Assembly: GCA_021155965.1 (NCBI GenBank)
Contig: JAJNBJ010000005.1
Coordinates: 62,001-126,000 of the forward strand
Direction: 5' to 3'
DNA: 64,000 nt
From: Flavipsychrobacter sp.
Lineage (GTDB): Bacteria > Bacteroidota > Bacteroidia > Chitinophagales > Chitinophagaceae
Below, piece after piece: positions 1-10,700 of the stretch. Position 1 is the first letter of the stretch, and each line of letters begins with the position of its first letter. A program made the position numbers and the translations under genes. The notes beneath the pieces are model-generated. The model saw only the letters and a program-made list of their open reading frames with translations. It ran no database searches and was not told where the DNA came from.

Positions 1-1084
1 CCTTGCCGTTCGCGCCTATCAAGGCTATCTTATCGCCCCTGTTTATCTCTGCATCTGCATGCCTGAATATCTCCTGCGGCCCGAATGATTTTGAAATATC
101 CTTCAGCTCACATATTATCTTCCCCGGCTGCACCGCCACATCAAAGTTGATGTTCATGACGGGCATGCTGCTATCAGGCGCTTCAATAATATCCAGCTTG
201 TCCAACCTTTTTATGGCACTTTGGGCAGCCGCTGCCTTGGTAGCCTTTGCCCTGAAACGCTCAATAAAGCGCTCCTGCTGGCGTATATAATCCTGCTGGT
301 TCTCAAAGGCGCGCTGCTGCAGCACCATACGTTCTTCTTTCTCCTGCTGAAAGAAGGTATAGTTACCGCTATACTGGTGCAGCCCACGCTGCCATACCTC
401 CACTATCTTCGTCACCATCCTGTCCAGGAAGTACCTATCATGCGATACGATGACCACGCTACCCGGATAGCTGATGAGATATCTTTCCAGCCATTCAATA
501 GACGGAAGGTCAAGGTGGTTGGTAGGCTCATCAAGCAATAACAATTCCGGTTGCTGCAACATCATTTTTGCCAGCAGCACACGCATCCGCCATCCACCAC
601 TGAATTGATCATAGGGCCTTCGCAGGTCTGCCGTGGAAAATCCTAACCCTTCCAATACTTCTGCTGTCCTATGCTCCATTTCATAGCCACCTGCTACTTC
701 AAAATCATGCAGTGCATGGCTGTAATCATCCAGCAACTTTGCATCATCAGGTTTGGTTTCCAGCTCCTTTAGCAGCTGCTCCATCTCTTTCTCAATTGCA
801 TGCGCTTTTTCAAACGCCTGCATACCCACCTTCAATATAGATTCGTTTGTAGAAAAGCTCAGCAGGTCCTGGTTAAAAAATCCCAGGGATACATCTTTAG
901 GCTTGTTGATCACACCACTATCTATTGTATATGCGCCTGTCATCAACCTCAGTAATGTCGATTTTCCCGCACCATTACTGCCCACCAGCCCTATCCGCTC
1001 CCCGGTATGTATCTGCCAGCTTGCATCCTCCAGTATAGCCCTCGCCCCGAATGAAAATGTAATATTTTGTAATGAGATCAACAT
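1..1084 (-). CDS. ABC-F family ATPase, C-terminal half beyond window
   Basis: Soluble ABC-F protein (Uup/YheS/EttA-like), a class that acts on ribosomes and has no membrane domain. Translating from the ATG at 1084 gives 361 codons with no stop. Walker A is at residues 35-42 (GSNGAGKS), the signature FSGGWRMR follows near 160 and Walker B LLLLDEPTNHLDL near 185. A charged linker rich in Q, E and R comes next, and the second ABC domain has just begun (ALIGANGK) when the window ends. About the last 180-200 residues are therefore missing at the left edge, judged from the usual 530-650 aa length. It is divergent from the lipoprotein gene that starts at 1158. The subfamily cannot be fixed without the second half. 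Confidence 0.93.
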   Translation of the reverse strand, partial: MLISLQNITFSFGARAILEDASWQIHTGERIGLVGSNGAGKSTLLRLMTGAYTIDSGVINKPKDVSLGFFNQDLLSFSTNESILKVGMQAFEKAHAIEKEMEQLLKELETKPDDAKLLDDYSHALHDFEVAGGYEMEHRTAEVLEGLGFSTADLRRPYDQFSGGWRMRVLLAKMMLQQPELLLLDEPTNHLDLPSIEWLERYLISYPGSVVIVSHDRYFLDRMVTKIVEVWQRGLHQYSGNYTFFQQEKEERMVLQQRAFENQQDYIRQQERFIERFRAKATKAAAAQSAIKRLDKLDIIEAPDSSMPVMNINFDVAVQPGKIICELKDISKSFGPQEIFRHADAEINRGDKIALIGANGK

Positions 1085-1157
1085 AAGTGCGCAAAATTAC
1101 GAACATTGTCCCGTGGCATCAATTGTTCCTGTACTTTTGTAACAATATTTTTTGACT

Positions 1158-1739
1158 ATGCGATATATTTTCATTTTGTTTATTTGCTGTTCCTTTGCAA
1201 GCTGTAACAACGAAGCTGCCAACACAAACAGCCAAACCACAGAAACTGCCGTAGCAGCACCGAAACCACAACCACAAAGCAATCTTGGTGATGCAGGCAC
1301 ATCCGGGCTTATGGAAGTAGTAAAAAAATACTTCGTCCTGAAGAATGCGCTCGTAGCTACCAAAGCTGCAGATGCAAACAGTGCCGCCGGCCAGTTGGCA
1401 TCCCAGGCAAATGATTTTCTCATTTCCCTGCAAAATGACTCCATAAACAAAGCACACCTGGCCCCTTATCTTGATACTATAATTACCGCAAGCAAAACAA
1501 TAACCAGTATTGATGACAAAACCTGTGAAAAGCAGCGCATCGTATTTGAGCAGATTTCAACATCTATTTATGGGCTTGCACATAAAGCAGAACTGAAAAA
1601 CGCCAAAATATATCACCAGTATTGCCCAATGGCATTCAATGATAAAGGCGCTTACTGGCTGAGTGAGGAAAGTGAAATAAAAAATCCTTACTTCGGCAAA
1701 AAAATGCTGGAGTGTGGTGAGGTAACCGATTCCCTATAA
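1158..1739 (+). CDS. DUF3347-like lipoprotein
   Basis: Predicted lipoprotein of 193 aa. The ATG at 1158 is preferred over an in-frame TTG at 1152 because it gives a clean signal peptide, MRYIFILFICCSFASC, ending in a lipobox whose Cys is residue 16. A short Thr/Ala/Pro-rich spacer follows. The folded part, about residues 50-193, contains the HQYCPMAF and GAYWLSEESEI(K)NPYFGKKM stretches that I associate with DUF3347, a domain often found attached to heavy-metal efflux adaptors in Bacteroidota. Metal binding through the conserved Cys, His and Met residues is an inference. Only 22 bases separate it from the TonB receptor start, so the two are probably co-transcribed. Confidence 0.8.
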   Translation: MRYIFILFICCSFASCNNEAANTNSQTTETAVAAPKPQPQSNLGDAGTSGLMEVVKKYFVLKNALVATKAADANSAAGQLASQANDFLISLQNDSINKAHLAPYLDTIITASKTITSIDDKTCEKQRIVFEQISTSIYGLAHKAELKNAKIYHQYCPMAFNDKGAYWLSEESEIKNPYFGKKMLECGEVTDSL

Positions 1740-1761
1740 ACCCTTAAGACCTTTGCAACTG

Positions 1762-4101
1762 ATGGCTCTCCGCTGTTTACTCCTTTTTATCATCCTCTCA
1801 CCGTTAACGCTTTTCAGCCAGAAGGTGACCCTTAGCGGCTATATGCGTGATGCAGCCACAGGAGAATCCATTGTAGCGGGAACTGTGTATATAAAGGAAG
1901 CCAACCAGGGAGGGCAAACTAACAGTTACGGTTTCTATTCTGTCTCAGTCCCACCCGGTAAATATACTGTTGCATACTCGTTTGTAGGATATAAGCCACT
2001 GCTGAAGGAAATAGACCTTACCACAAGTATTGCTTATACTGCCGAACTGCAAAGCAGCACCCAGCTTAAGGAAGTAGAAATTACCAGCGGGCGCAAAGAT
2101 GAGCATGTGAAAAATTCGGAGATGGGCACTATCAGCCTATCTATAGAACGCATCAAAAACCTGCCCGTTATCTTTGGCGAGGTGGATGTTTTGAAAACGC
2201 TGCAACTACTGCCTGGCGTGCAGTCTGCGGGAGAGGGTAATTCAGGCTTTTACGTTCGCGGCGGCGGCCCCGACCAAAACCTTGTATTGCTGGATGAGGC
2301 TACAATCTATAATACAGGCCATTTATTTGGCTTCTTTTCTGTTTTCAACTCAGATGCTATAAAAGATGTCACCCTCGTAAAAGGCGGCGCGCCTGCTAAT
2401 TATGGTGGCAGGCTATCATCGGTTGTAGACGTTTCGATGAAAGAAGGCAATATGAAAGAATACCATGCCGAAGGCGGCATTGGGCTTATAGCTTCACGCC
2501 TTACCCTCGAGGGGCCAATAAAGAAAGAAAAAGGTTCTTTTATGATAGCCGGCAGGCGTACTTATATTGACGCCATTGCGAGGCCCTTCTCTAAAAGGCT
2601 GGAAAATACGGGCTACTATTTTTACGACCTGAATTTAAAAGCCAATTACAAATTCGGAGAGAGAAACCGTTTATACCTTAGTGGCTACTGGGGTGTAGAT
2701 AAATTCAAATTTGCGAATGAGCGGGGCACATTTAAAGCCGATGTGCCATGGGGCAACAAAACAGGCACCCTTCGCTGGAACCATCAATTCAGTTCAAAAA
2801 TATTTGCTAACACAACGTTGGTATACAATGATTACAACTTCGCATCCAATTTCAGCCAAAACAATTTTGCTATAAAAATAGCTTCCGGCATACGTGATTA
2901 CAATGCCAAAACAGACTTCGACTACTATACCTCCAACAACCATCATTTCAAAGCAGGAGTTGCATATACCTATCACAAATTCATTCCCAACCAGGTTTCC
3001 GGCCTTATAGATACTATACGGCTTGAACCCAGCAATGCTTTTGTGAAGTACGGGCATGAAACAGGCGTTTACATACTCGACGATTTCGATGTAACAAAAT
3101 GGCTGAAAATAAATGCAGGGCTTCGCTATTCATGGTTTCAGCAGGTTGGCCCATACACCTCTTATATCCGCGATTTCAATGGCAACAGGATTGACAGCAC
3201 TGTATATGGTAAAGGCAACCCTATTAAAGATTATGGCGGATGGGAGCCGCGCATCAATACCCGAATTGTCCTCAGTGATGTATCATCGATGAAAACAAGT
3301 ATCTCCCGCACTTACCAATACCTCCACCTGGTGTCTAATAACGGCACTACCTTACCCACCGATGTTTGGGTGCCCAGCACTTATTTGGTAAAGCCACAGG
3401 TGGCGTGGCAGTATTCAGCGGGATATTTCCACAATTTCCTGGATGACAGGCTGGAAACCTCTGTAGAGATCTACTATAAAGAGATGGAAAACCAGGTGCA
3501 GTATATGGATGGTTATGTCCCCAATTCCATCGAAGACCCTGAGTTGTCTTATGTGTTTGGCAAGGGACGGGCATATGGTGCAGAATTTTTTATTAATAAG
3601 ACCCGGGGCAAATTCACAGGATGGATAGGCTATACGCTTGCCTGGACAAACCTCACCTTTCCCAAATTAAATAATGGCGAAACTTTCCCTGCAAAATACG
3701 ACCGCCGGCACGACCTCTCTCTTGTAGGCTCCTACGAATTCAACAACAAGTGGAGCGCTTCTACTGTTTTTGTCTTTGGTTCGGGTAATGCAATAACACT
3801 GCCTACAGCCTACTATTTTATAGATGGACAAGTGCAGCAGGAGTATAGCAAGCTAAACAATTACCGGCTACCACCCTATCACCGCCTGGATTTCTCGGTA
3901 ACCTATACCCCACAAAAGAAGAAACCCCGTAAATGGAAAGGAAGCTGGACCCTTTCGGTATACAATATATATAACCGCAGAAACCCATACTTCCTGTATG
4001 TGGACACCGAAGGCTCAGTGGGCAAAGGTGTGCAGGTGAAGGTCTACCAGGTATCTATAATGCCCATACTCCCCAGCATCACCTATAACTTCAGGTTCTA
4101 G
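1762..4101 (+). CDS. TonB-dependent outer-membrane receptor
   Basis: Outer-membrane receptor of 779 aa. The ATG at 1762 gives a signal peptide ending in FSQ; a TTG at 1753 is also in frame. Residues about 20-105 form a carboxypeptidase-regulatory-like beta-sandwich (VTLSGYMRDAATGESI, YGFYSVSVPPGKY), residues 125-225 the plug (GVQSAGEGNSGFYVRGGGPDQN), and the rest a beta-barrel ending in an aromatic residue (ITYNFRF), as expected for outer-membrane insertion by BamA. No SusD partner follows, so it is not a polysaccharide utilisation pair. The lipoprotein directly upstream, with a DUF3347-like domain, hints at a metal-related substrate, but nothing in the sequence fixes the ligand. Confidence 0.93.
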   Translation: MALRCLLLFIILSPLTLFSQKVTLSGYMRDAATGESIVAGTVYIKEANQGGQTNSYGFYSVSVPPGKYTVAYSFVGYKPLLKEIDLTTSIAYTAELQSSTQLKEVEITSGRKDEHVKNSEMGTISLSIERIKNLPVIFGEVDVLKTLQLLPGVQSAGEGNSGFYVRGGGPDQNLVLLDEATIYNTGHLFGFFSVFNSDAIKDVTLVKGGAPANYGGRLSSVVDVSMKEGNMKEYHAEGGIGLIASRLTLEGPIKKEKGSFMIAGRRTYIDAIARPFSKRLENTGYYFYDLNLKANYKFGERNRLYLSGYWGVDKFKFANERGTFKADVPWGNKTGTLRWNHQFSSKIFANTTLVYNDYNFASNFSQNNFAIKIASGIRDYNAKTDFDYYTSNNHHFKAGVAYTYHKFIPNQVSGLIDTIRLEPSNAFVKYGHETGVYILDDFDVTKWLKINAGLRYSWFQQVGPYTSYIRDFNGNRIDSTVYGKGNPIKDYGGWEPRINTRIVLSDVSSMKTSISRTYQYLHLVSNNGTTLPTDVWVPSTYLVKPQVAWQYSAGYFHNFLDDRLETSVEIYYKEMENQVQYMDGYVPNSIEDPELSYVFGKGRAYGAEFFINKTRGKFTGWIGYTLAWTNLTFPKLNNGETFPAKYDRRHDLSLVGSYEFNNKWSASTVFVFGSGNAITLPTAYYFIDGQVQQEYSKLNNYRLPPYHRLDFSVTYTPQKKKPRKWKGSWTLSVYNIYNRRNPYFLYVDTEGSVGKGVQVKVYQVSIMPILPSITYNFRF

Positions 4102-4144
4102 CAGAAACTATATGATTTGTATATTGCATTAAATATCAGGCAGA

Positions 4145-4831
4145 ATGTTCAGAGCTTTTTTAGGTATATTGGCTATTGTATGTTGCAGCTTTTTCACCCC
4201 GCAACAAACGGATACGGACAAGCTGGTTATGAAAGCTGCCGAAGGCCAGTTGGATGCATTTGTAGGCAAAATTCAACCCGGAGATGCAAAAGATCATGGT
4301 TTTAAGGAGAGCGACGACCTGGAAAACTGCGGCATCACCAAGCCTTACCGTATCATAACATTTAATGCCGACTTTTATGCCGGCCCGTTAACCGAGGGCA
4401 CTAATTACATCACCATTAAAAATGAGTGGCGTGTGCCGGTAACTGTGAAAGGCGAGCACCGGGTTTTGCTTACGGTTAACGGCCAGTCAGGCAATTACAA
4501 GGTTTCAGCAATGGGTTACCCGGAGCTTGCAAAAGAGCTGGAAATAAAAAGCGCAGCCTACAGCGAGAACGATGGTTATTACCTGCTGCATATCGCGGTG
4601 CTCAATGCAGATTTTTTTGTCTCAGAAAAAGAGAACTCATTTGCCGAAGCTGAGTTTGTTGCACTTGAGTCTGCAAAAACAGCTATACCCTTTCTCAGAA
4701 CATCAGCAGGTGCTAAGCCCACATATACGCTCGATGAAGTTCAGGCAATGGTAAAAACAGCCGTAGAACAAAAAACAGCTAAAAAAGAACCTGAACCTAA
4801 AAAAGGTAAAAAGAAAAGCTCTAAGAAATAA
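4145..4831 (+). CDS. secreted protein of unknown function with lysine-rich tail
   Basis: A 228-aa protein I do not recognise. It has an N-terminal hydrophobic stretch (FLGILAIVCCSFF) compatible with a signal peptide, a middle domain of about 150 residues rich in predicted beta strands, and a C-terminal segment in which nearly half the residues are Lys (AKKEPEPKKGKKKSSKK). The strongly basic tail could bind nucleic acid, LPS or peptidoglycan, which is inference only. It starts 43 bases after the TonB receptor in the same direction and is probably the last gene of that transcript. The next gene is convergent, five bases away. Confidence 0.6.
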   Translation: MFRAFLGILAIVCCSFFTPQQTDTDKLVMKAAEGQLDAFVGKIQPGDAKDHGFKESDDLENCGITKPYRIITFNADFYAGPLTEGTNYITIKNEWRVPVTVKGEHRVLLTVNGQSGNYKVSAMGYPELAKELEIKSAAYSENDGYYLLHIAVLNADFFVSEKENSFAEAEFVALESAKTAIPFLRTSAGAKPTYTLDEVQAMVKTAVEQKTAKKEPEPKKGKKKSSKK

Positions 4832-4836
4832 TTGCT

Positions 4837-5457
4837 TTATGCATCTACAAGGGGTTTGTTCTTCAGCGCAAGTTCCCTCCACGAATTAGCAAGCGAATCA
4901 AATAAAGCTATCGATTCAAAGCTGCCAAGGTCGATGAACCCGCTTATACCCAGATCCCTGGAAATGATCTTTGCAACCTCTCTCGCCTTAGAATTTTCGC
5001 TTACCAGCACAAAGTGAGGTTTATCATTCTTCAGCAGAGGTTTCAGTAGCTTTTCGTACCCTTTTGTATAGAATACCTTTACTACATTCGAAGACCCGGT
5101 TATTGCTTTTATGGCCCCCACCGTATTTATCTGCTCTCCTACAGGAGCAATAAAATTCGCAGTAGCATCTATCACAACCTTACCGCGCACATCACCCAAC
5201 CAGTAGGAAACCTCCCTGACATTCTTTGGCTGCGTAGCAATAACTATAATATCTGCTGCTTCCGATGCTTCTTCAATAGTACAACCATGCAGGTTATCTA
5301 TTGATGTATACCCGTTCTGTGGTATCTTATCCGCACAATCGGGTGCGATGAAAACCTCGTGGCCGGCTATTGCAAAGCGCGCTGCGTACAATGCTGCCAT
5401 CTCTCCTGAGCCTATTACGGCTATATTCACTGACAAACTCTTTTGCATCATTTTCAA
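4837..5457 (-). CDS. NADPH-dependent F420 reductase-like dinucleotide-binding protein
   Basis: A 206-aa Rossmann-fold protein of the predicted dinucleotide-binding (NADP oxidoreductase, coenzyme F420-dependent-like) family. The N-terminal beta-alpha-beta signature is VIGSGEMAALYAARFAIAGH, and ADIIVIATQP, KVVIDATANF and VVKVFYTKGYEKL match the usual order of strands in the family. Bacteroidota do not make F420, so NADP is the likely cofactor; the substrate is unknown. The gene is convergent with the preceding small secreted protein, leaving almost no space between them. Its promoter should lie in 5458-5600. ATGs at codons 1, 3 and 4 are all usable starts. Confidence 0.75.
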   Translation of the reverse strand: MKMMQKSLSVNIAVIGSGEMAALYAARFAIAGHEVFIAPDCADKIPQNGYTSIDNLHGCTIEEASEAADIIVIATQPKNVREVSYWLGDVRGKVVIDATANFIAPVGEQINTVGAIKAITGSSNVVKVFYTKGYEKLLKPLLKNDKPHFVLVSENSKAREVAKIISRDLGISGFIDLGSFESIALFDSLANSWRELALKNKPLVDA

Positions 5458-5686
5458 GACAATACCTTAATTAGTTCAACAATCCTAGCACTCACAATAT
5501 TACTTGCCACACTATTGTTAAACTATGATTTTGGCCATCCCTTGAGATGATCCTGATCAGGAGTAACAAAAATAGAACCCAATAAAAGAGGCTAATGGAT
5601 GGCAAAAGTATACTCATTTTTCAAATAAATCGAATTAATATTTATATATTGTCCTAGTAATTGATCATCATATGTTTAGGTGTATC

Positions 5687-5725
5687 AATAAAAAAAGAGG
5701 CTAACTCCTGAAAGCTAGCCTCTTT
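5687..5725 (-). terminator. rho-independent terminator after the OmpA gene
   Basis: A 10-bp perfect stem (5694-5703 paired with 5716-5725) carries an A-tract on the plus strand at 5690-5696, which becomes a T-tract when transcribed on the minus strand. It lies 18 bases past the stop of the OmpA gene. A second loose match of the stem sequence (aaagaggctaatgg) appears at about 5584-5597 without a partner. Confidence 0.8.
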
Positions 5726-5743
5726 GTATTAAAAATGACCTGA

Positions 5744-7771
5744 CTATTTGTTCTCGTAGTTCCTCAACGTCATGATAACGCGGCGGTTCTTAGCACGGCC
5801 TTCTGATGAACTGTTCGGAGCAACTGGTTGCTCTTCACCGTGGCCTACAGTTATCAGGCGCTTATCATCTATACCCATTTCTTTCAGGTATTCTTTAACG
5901 GCTTGTGCACGTTTGTAAGAAAGCACCCTGTTAGATGATGGCGTACCAATATCGTCGGTGTGACCGTCGATGATTATGTAAGAATTCTTGTTGTCATTCA
6001 GCTCAAGTACAGCTTCTTCAAGGATGTCCAGTGAAGATTCATGTATTTGTGTTTTGCCGAGGTCAAACAGGATTGGAGTAGAAGGATCAATAGCTGGCTG
6101 GCGTGGCTTCTCAACCGGTGGTGGCGGAGGTGTTACCAGGGTAACATCGTTTGAGCCACCTGTACAGTTGTTAGCCGATACTACGATACCGGTATAAGCG
6201 CCACCGCAAAGGCCGGTAAGTGTCAGCTTGTTATCCATGCCAACAGTACCTGTGTAAGCTGGTTGTGCAGTGCCGTCAAAGTTATAGTTAACTGTTACAG
6301 ACCTTCCTGAACCTATACCAACGAAAGTGATAGTACCATCACATTTACCGTTAGCAGAAGGATTAGTAGAAGTTGTAGAAGCGATCTTGATAACAGGCTC
6401 GTTAAGGATAACAGTTGTTGGTGCAGATGATTTGCCACCTACTTTCGCAACTAAGTTAGTGTAGTAGCCTGCGCACATATTGCTCAGTTTCACAGAGCCA
6501 TCGCCAGATACTGCACCTGAATATGCAGTTTGTGGTATGCCATTCATGTCATAAGTAATAGTTACATTCCTGCCTGCAGGTAAACCATAAAGGACAACTG
6601 CACCATCACATGAACCGCAAGCTGACGGATCGGTCTGGTCAACAAACGTGATCGCTGGAGGAGGCATTTTGTTGCCGAACATGAAACGAACACCCAGGTT
6701 ACCGCCGTAAGACATTGCACTGCCTGAAGATACAGTGTTCAATGAAGAGTTATAGCTACCTACACCATCTGTCATCCTGTAGTTTGAAGGAACAGAATTA
6801 TTAAACGGCTGGTACAGGAAGTAGCCGCCAATATTCAAAGCACACCAATCAGACAGGAAGTAATTCAAAGCAGGGCGGAACAAGAAACCAACTGAACCGG
6901 TCAGGTAATCAACAGTACCTTTCTTCTGCGTCGGTGCCATACCCAAGCCAACATTATAACCCTGCGCACGCTGTGAATTGAAATAACCATTCACATCTCC
7001 ATTACCGTTGCCACCATGTACATTAGCATAAGCCGCTTGTGTGATCAGGTAACTCTTAGTGCTTGGCGTTACACCATTATCATACACTGTTGGCCTGCCA
7101 TCTCCTGGTTTAGTGAACTGGTAGATAGCTTCGTAATCAAATGCGGCGTCTGTTTCATAAGCATTCTTCCACTGCACATTGTACATAATACCGGCATCAG
7201 CCATAAAGCCAAACCTGCGTGAGAACCTTGTTTTGTATTTAAGCAACAAAGGAATGTTCAGGTTATCAATGGTCACTTTCTCAGTGATCCTGTTAGTCAT
7301 TGGTATACCACGGTTATTTGTTGTGATGATCTGCCTGAAGGTATTACCCATACCATCGGTAGACTGGTACTGAACACGGAAACCATCTAGGGTCACTTCA
7401 CCGGTCTGGTAGAAATAAGCTAACCCTGCACCAACACCAAAATGCCCCCTGCGGCCAAAGAAATAGCCCAGCTGGATATCTCCGCCATACGACATACCAT
7501 TATTGAACTTCATTTCACCGGTATTATTGCCGGCTATGCCATTCGTATAGTTGCCGTAAGTATTAGCTAAGTTGTATTCCTGGGTAAGAACACCGCCAAG
7601 AAAGTTGATGTCAACAACCCACCGGGGCAGCAGGCTATCGTTTTTATACCAACGGCGATTATGCGACTTAGTCTTTGATTTGTCTTCTGAGTTCGCATTA
7701 GAATTCGCATCCTGGGCGAACGCCGATAACGCTCCGTTTGCTGCTAGTAAGAAGAAAAACAATTTTTTCAT
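5744..7771 (-). CDS. outer-membrane beta-barrel protein with two SprB-like repeats and OmpA peptidoglycan-binding domain
   Basis: A 675-aa outer-membrane protein. It has a signal peptide (AANGALSAFAQ), an N-terminal region of about residues 50-370 with alternating strands typical of a small beta-barrel, then two homologous segments of about 80 residues (SACGSCDGAVVLYG and SANGKCDGTITFVG) like the SprB/gliding-type beta repeats. A proline-rich linker and an OmpA domain at residues 565-675 follow, with the peptidoglycan-binding signature DGHTDDIGTPSSNRVLSYKR and a late NRRV. It probably anchors the outer membrane to the cell wall and may receive or display the adhesin encoded 24 bases upstream on the same strand. 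The adhesin-OmpA pair looks like one transcript with the terminator at 5687-5725. Confidence 0.88.
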   Translation of the reverse strand: MKKLFFFLLAANGALSAFAQDANSNANSEDKSKTKSHNRRWYKNDSLLPRWVVDINFLGGVLTQEYNLANTYGNYTNGIAGNNTGEMKFNNGMSYGGDIQLGYFFGRRGHFGVGAGLAYFYQTGEVTLDGFRVQYQSTDGMGNTFRQIITTNNRGIPMTNRITEKVTIDNLNIPLLLKYKTRFSRRFGFMADAGIMYNVQWKNAYETDAAFDYEAIYQFTKPGDGRPTVYDNGVTPSTKSYLITQAAYANVHGGNGNGDVNGYFNSQRAQGYNVGLGMAPTQKKGTVDYLTGSVGFLFRPALNYFLSDWCALNIGGYFLYQPFNNSVPSNYRMTDGVGSYNSSLNTVSSGSAMSYGGNLGVRFMFGNKMPPPAITFVDQTDPSACGSCDGAVVLYGLPAGRNVTITYDMNGIPQTAYSGAVSGDGSVKLSNMCAGYYTNLVAKVGGKSSAPTTVILNEPVIKIASTTSTNPSANGKCDGTITFVGIGSGRSVTVNYNFDGTAQPAYTGTVGMDNKLTLTGLCGGAYTGIVVSANNCTGGSNDVTLVTPPPPPVEKPRQPAIDPSTPILFDLGKTQIHESSLDILEEAVLELNDNKNSYIIIDGHTDDIGTPSSNRVLSYKRAQAVKEYLKEMGIDDKRLITVGHGEEQPVAPNSSSEGRAKNRRVIMTLRNYENK

Positions 7772-7795
7772 CTATGCGTGTTTTAGTTGATTAAA

Positions 7796-10700
7796 TTAAT
7801 TTTTGATGAACCTGTTTGTCGCGATTTTAGTACCATTCATATAACAATCTATCAGATAAACCCCTGCCGGAAGAGCAGATACATTGATGCTCGCCTTGCG
7901 GTTCACATCATCCTGTATGCTTAATCTCTGGCCTAATAGGTTCAATACTTCTACCTGTACATTTCCAATTACACTCGCATTTATTTCTACATTAACAACA
8001 TCACTTGCCGGGTTTGGATAAACTTTCACAAGAGACAAAGCATTGACGTCTTCAATAGCTGTAGGCCTGTTGTAGTAAGCTTTCTGCCAGCAGGCGTCTC
8101 CGCCCTTAGTAACCATTACCCAGTAGCGCTTGTTAACAAAATCAGGGCTGGCGTTATTGTAATGCTGGTCATTTTCACCTGTCAGTATAGTAGAGTCAAG
8201 AGAAGCAGCATCATCATAGCCCCACTGGTACCTGATACCATCGCCGTTCTTCAGGCAGATGAACTGGCCGTTGAAGTAGATAACTTCAGGCAGGTCAACA
8301 CTGGTCTCTCCGCTAACATTTACAGTAACTGAGTTGCTGATCTTACAGCCATACCCATTTACGTTAGATGTGATGGTTACAACCGCAGTACCCGGGTTAC
8401 GGAAGTTTACGATAGCATACTGGTTATTGCTGCCAGTAGCATATATCTCTGCATTTGTTGCGCTCCACTGGTAGTGTAATTTATCCAGCGGGAATGCTGC
8501 ACCAAAGTTCTGGAACATAGTACCTGCGCACAGGTTGCCAGACATTGGGCTTGTGATTATATCAGGCTTGTTCGGAGTTGGGTTAACCACCACTTTCACA
8601 GTTTGGGTGTAGAGGTTAGGACAAGCACCTATTGTTAACCTATATATATAGTCAACAGTAATTGGAGCTAATGTTCCATTCCACAGAGTTTCATGAATTT
8701 CGCCATTGCCTACAGACACAAAAGAAGTCGGAGGAGTGATGTTGCCTACAGCAGGACGGTTCCATGCATACAATGCACCCGGAGTGTAGCTTGCAGGAAC
8801 ATAGTTCAACTGCGAACCGCTGCAAACTGTTGTAGAGAAAGGTGGGTTCAGCTTCGGAGTAGGGTTAACTTTCACAACCACATTCTGCTCGTTGCTGCAA
8901 CCGTTAGCAGTGATCGTGTATGTATAAGCTACATCCACAACTACATAAGTAGAGTTGATCAGTTGCTGGTTGGGGTTACCTACACCTGAAGAAGCTACTG
9001 CATAGATACCAGGTATGTAAGGACGGAACCAGGCAAAACTTGCACCTGCTGTATTACTTGCAGGAATATAGTTGAATGTAGCGCTGTCGCATATTGCACC
9101 AGGAGCAAGCGAGCTGCTCAGCTTTGGTGTTGGGTGAACCGTCAGGTTAACAGTCTGGTTATTCGTACAACCGTTAGCCGACAATGTAAACACATAAGGA
9201 ACAACTACAGAGTTTGGCGTAGTGTTCTTCAGTATTTCGTTAGGATTGTTGGTACCTGCGCCCATTGGGTTGCTGATGCCTGTAACTACTGCACGGCTCC
9301 ATGTAAATGTAGTACCCGGAGTAAGGCTGGCTGGAGGATAGTTGAATATGGTACTGTCGCACTGTGAAGGATTGGTTGCAGTGCTCAGCATTGGTTTCGG
9401 ATAAACATTAACCACTACACTCTGTGTATTGCTGCAGCCATTCGCCATCAGCGTGTAAGTATAAGTAACTGGGATTGTGTTAGGTGTAGTGTTGGTAAGT
9501 GTTTCTATGATAGAATCAATGCCGCTGTTTGTTGCTGGCAGTATACCAGTAACAGCGCCACGGCTCCAGCTGAAGTTTGTGCCTGTTGTTGCCGAACCTG
9601 GTCCATAAACGAACATAGTGTTGTTACAGATAGCCGGAGGCGTTGTGCCTGAATTCAACATTGGAGTTGGGTTAACTGTTACCACAACAGTTTGTGTATT
9701 GATACAAGTGTTAGCATAAAGCGTATATACATATGGCACTTCTATCGGTGCGCTTGTGGTATTCACCAAAGCATAATCAGAACTGAAAGGATTGTTGCTG
9801 CCTGTAAAAGGAGGAGCAGTGATCCCGGTTACCGTGTTACGGTTCCAGGTAAATATAGTACCTACTGTAGCGCTGCCCGGTGTATAATTAAATACAGTGT
9901 TGTTACAGATAGCACCGGGAGCCAGGGATGTGCTCAATGTTGGTGTTGGGTGAATAACCACATTCACATACTGTGTATTGAAACAGCCATTAGCCGCCAG
10001 TACATACTGGTAAGGAACAGTCACACTGTTAGCGCTGGTATTATCCAGGTATTCGGCAGGGTTACCAGAGCCGCTTGCGTAAATGTTAGCAATATCCGTA
10101 ACCGGGTTACGGAACCATGTAAAGGTAGTGCCTGGTGTTCCGCTGGTTGGTATATAATTAAGTATAGCACTGTCGCAAACTGCGCCGGGCGAAAGTGTGC
10201 TTGTAAGTGTAGGAGTTGGGTAAACTGTAATAGTGAAGCTTACCGGTGTGCCTGTGCAACCATTAGCATTTGGTGTAACAGTTATAGTTGCAATGATCGG
10301 GTTTGCAGTTGGGTTAACAGCAGTGAACGAACCAATAGGGCCAGAACCACTTGCAGGTAAGCCTATTATTGGGTTATCATTTGTCCAGTCGAATGAAGTA
10401 CCCGGCACAGCACCTGTGAATATAACCGGGGTAGTTACCGTATTATCACACATTACCTGGTCAGCTACAGGAGCTACATCAGGAATTGGGTGGATGGTAA
10501 TATAGATCGGATAAGTAACGCTGGTACATGTACCGTTATCAATGGTCAGGTCGCCGGTATAAGTATCCGGGGCCGCACCGGGAGGTAAAGGAATAGTAAG
10601 TGGAGAGCCTGTAAGTGGCGCACCTACTATATCCACAAAACCGTTGGAGTAAGCTGTAGCATTATTCCATATAATAGTGAATGTACCGGGGATATTATAA

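Noticed and set aside
9692-10360. A 222-codon plus-strand frame inside the adhesin gene
   Set aside because: It mirrors the tandem Ig repeats of the adhesin; periodic Cys and Arg arise from the antisense of Thr/Ala-rich repeats.
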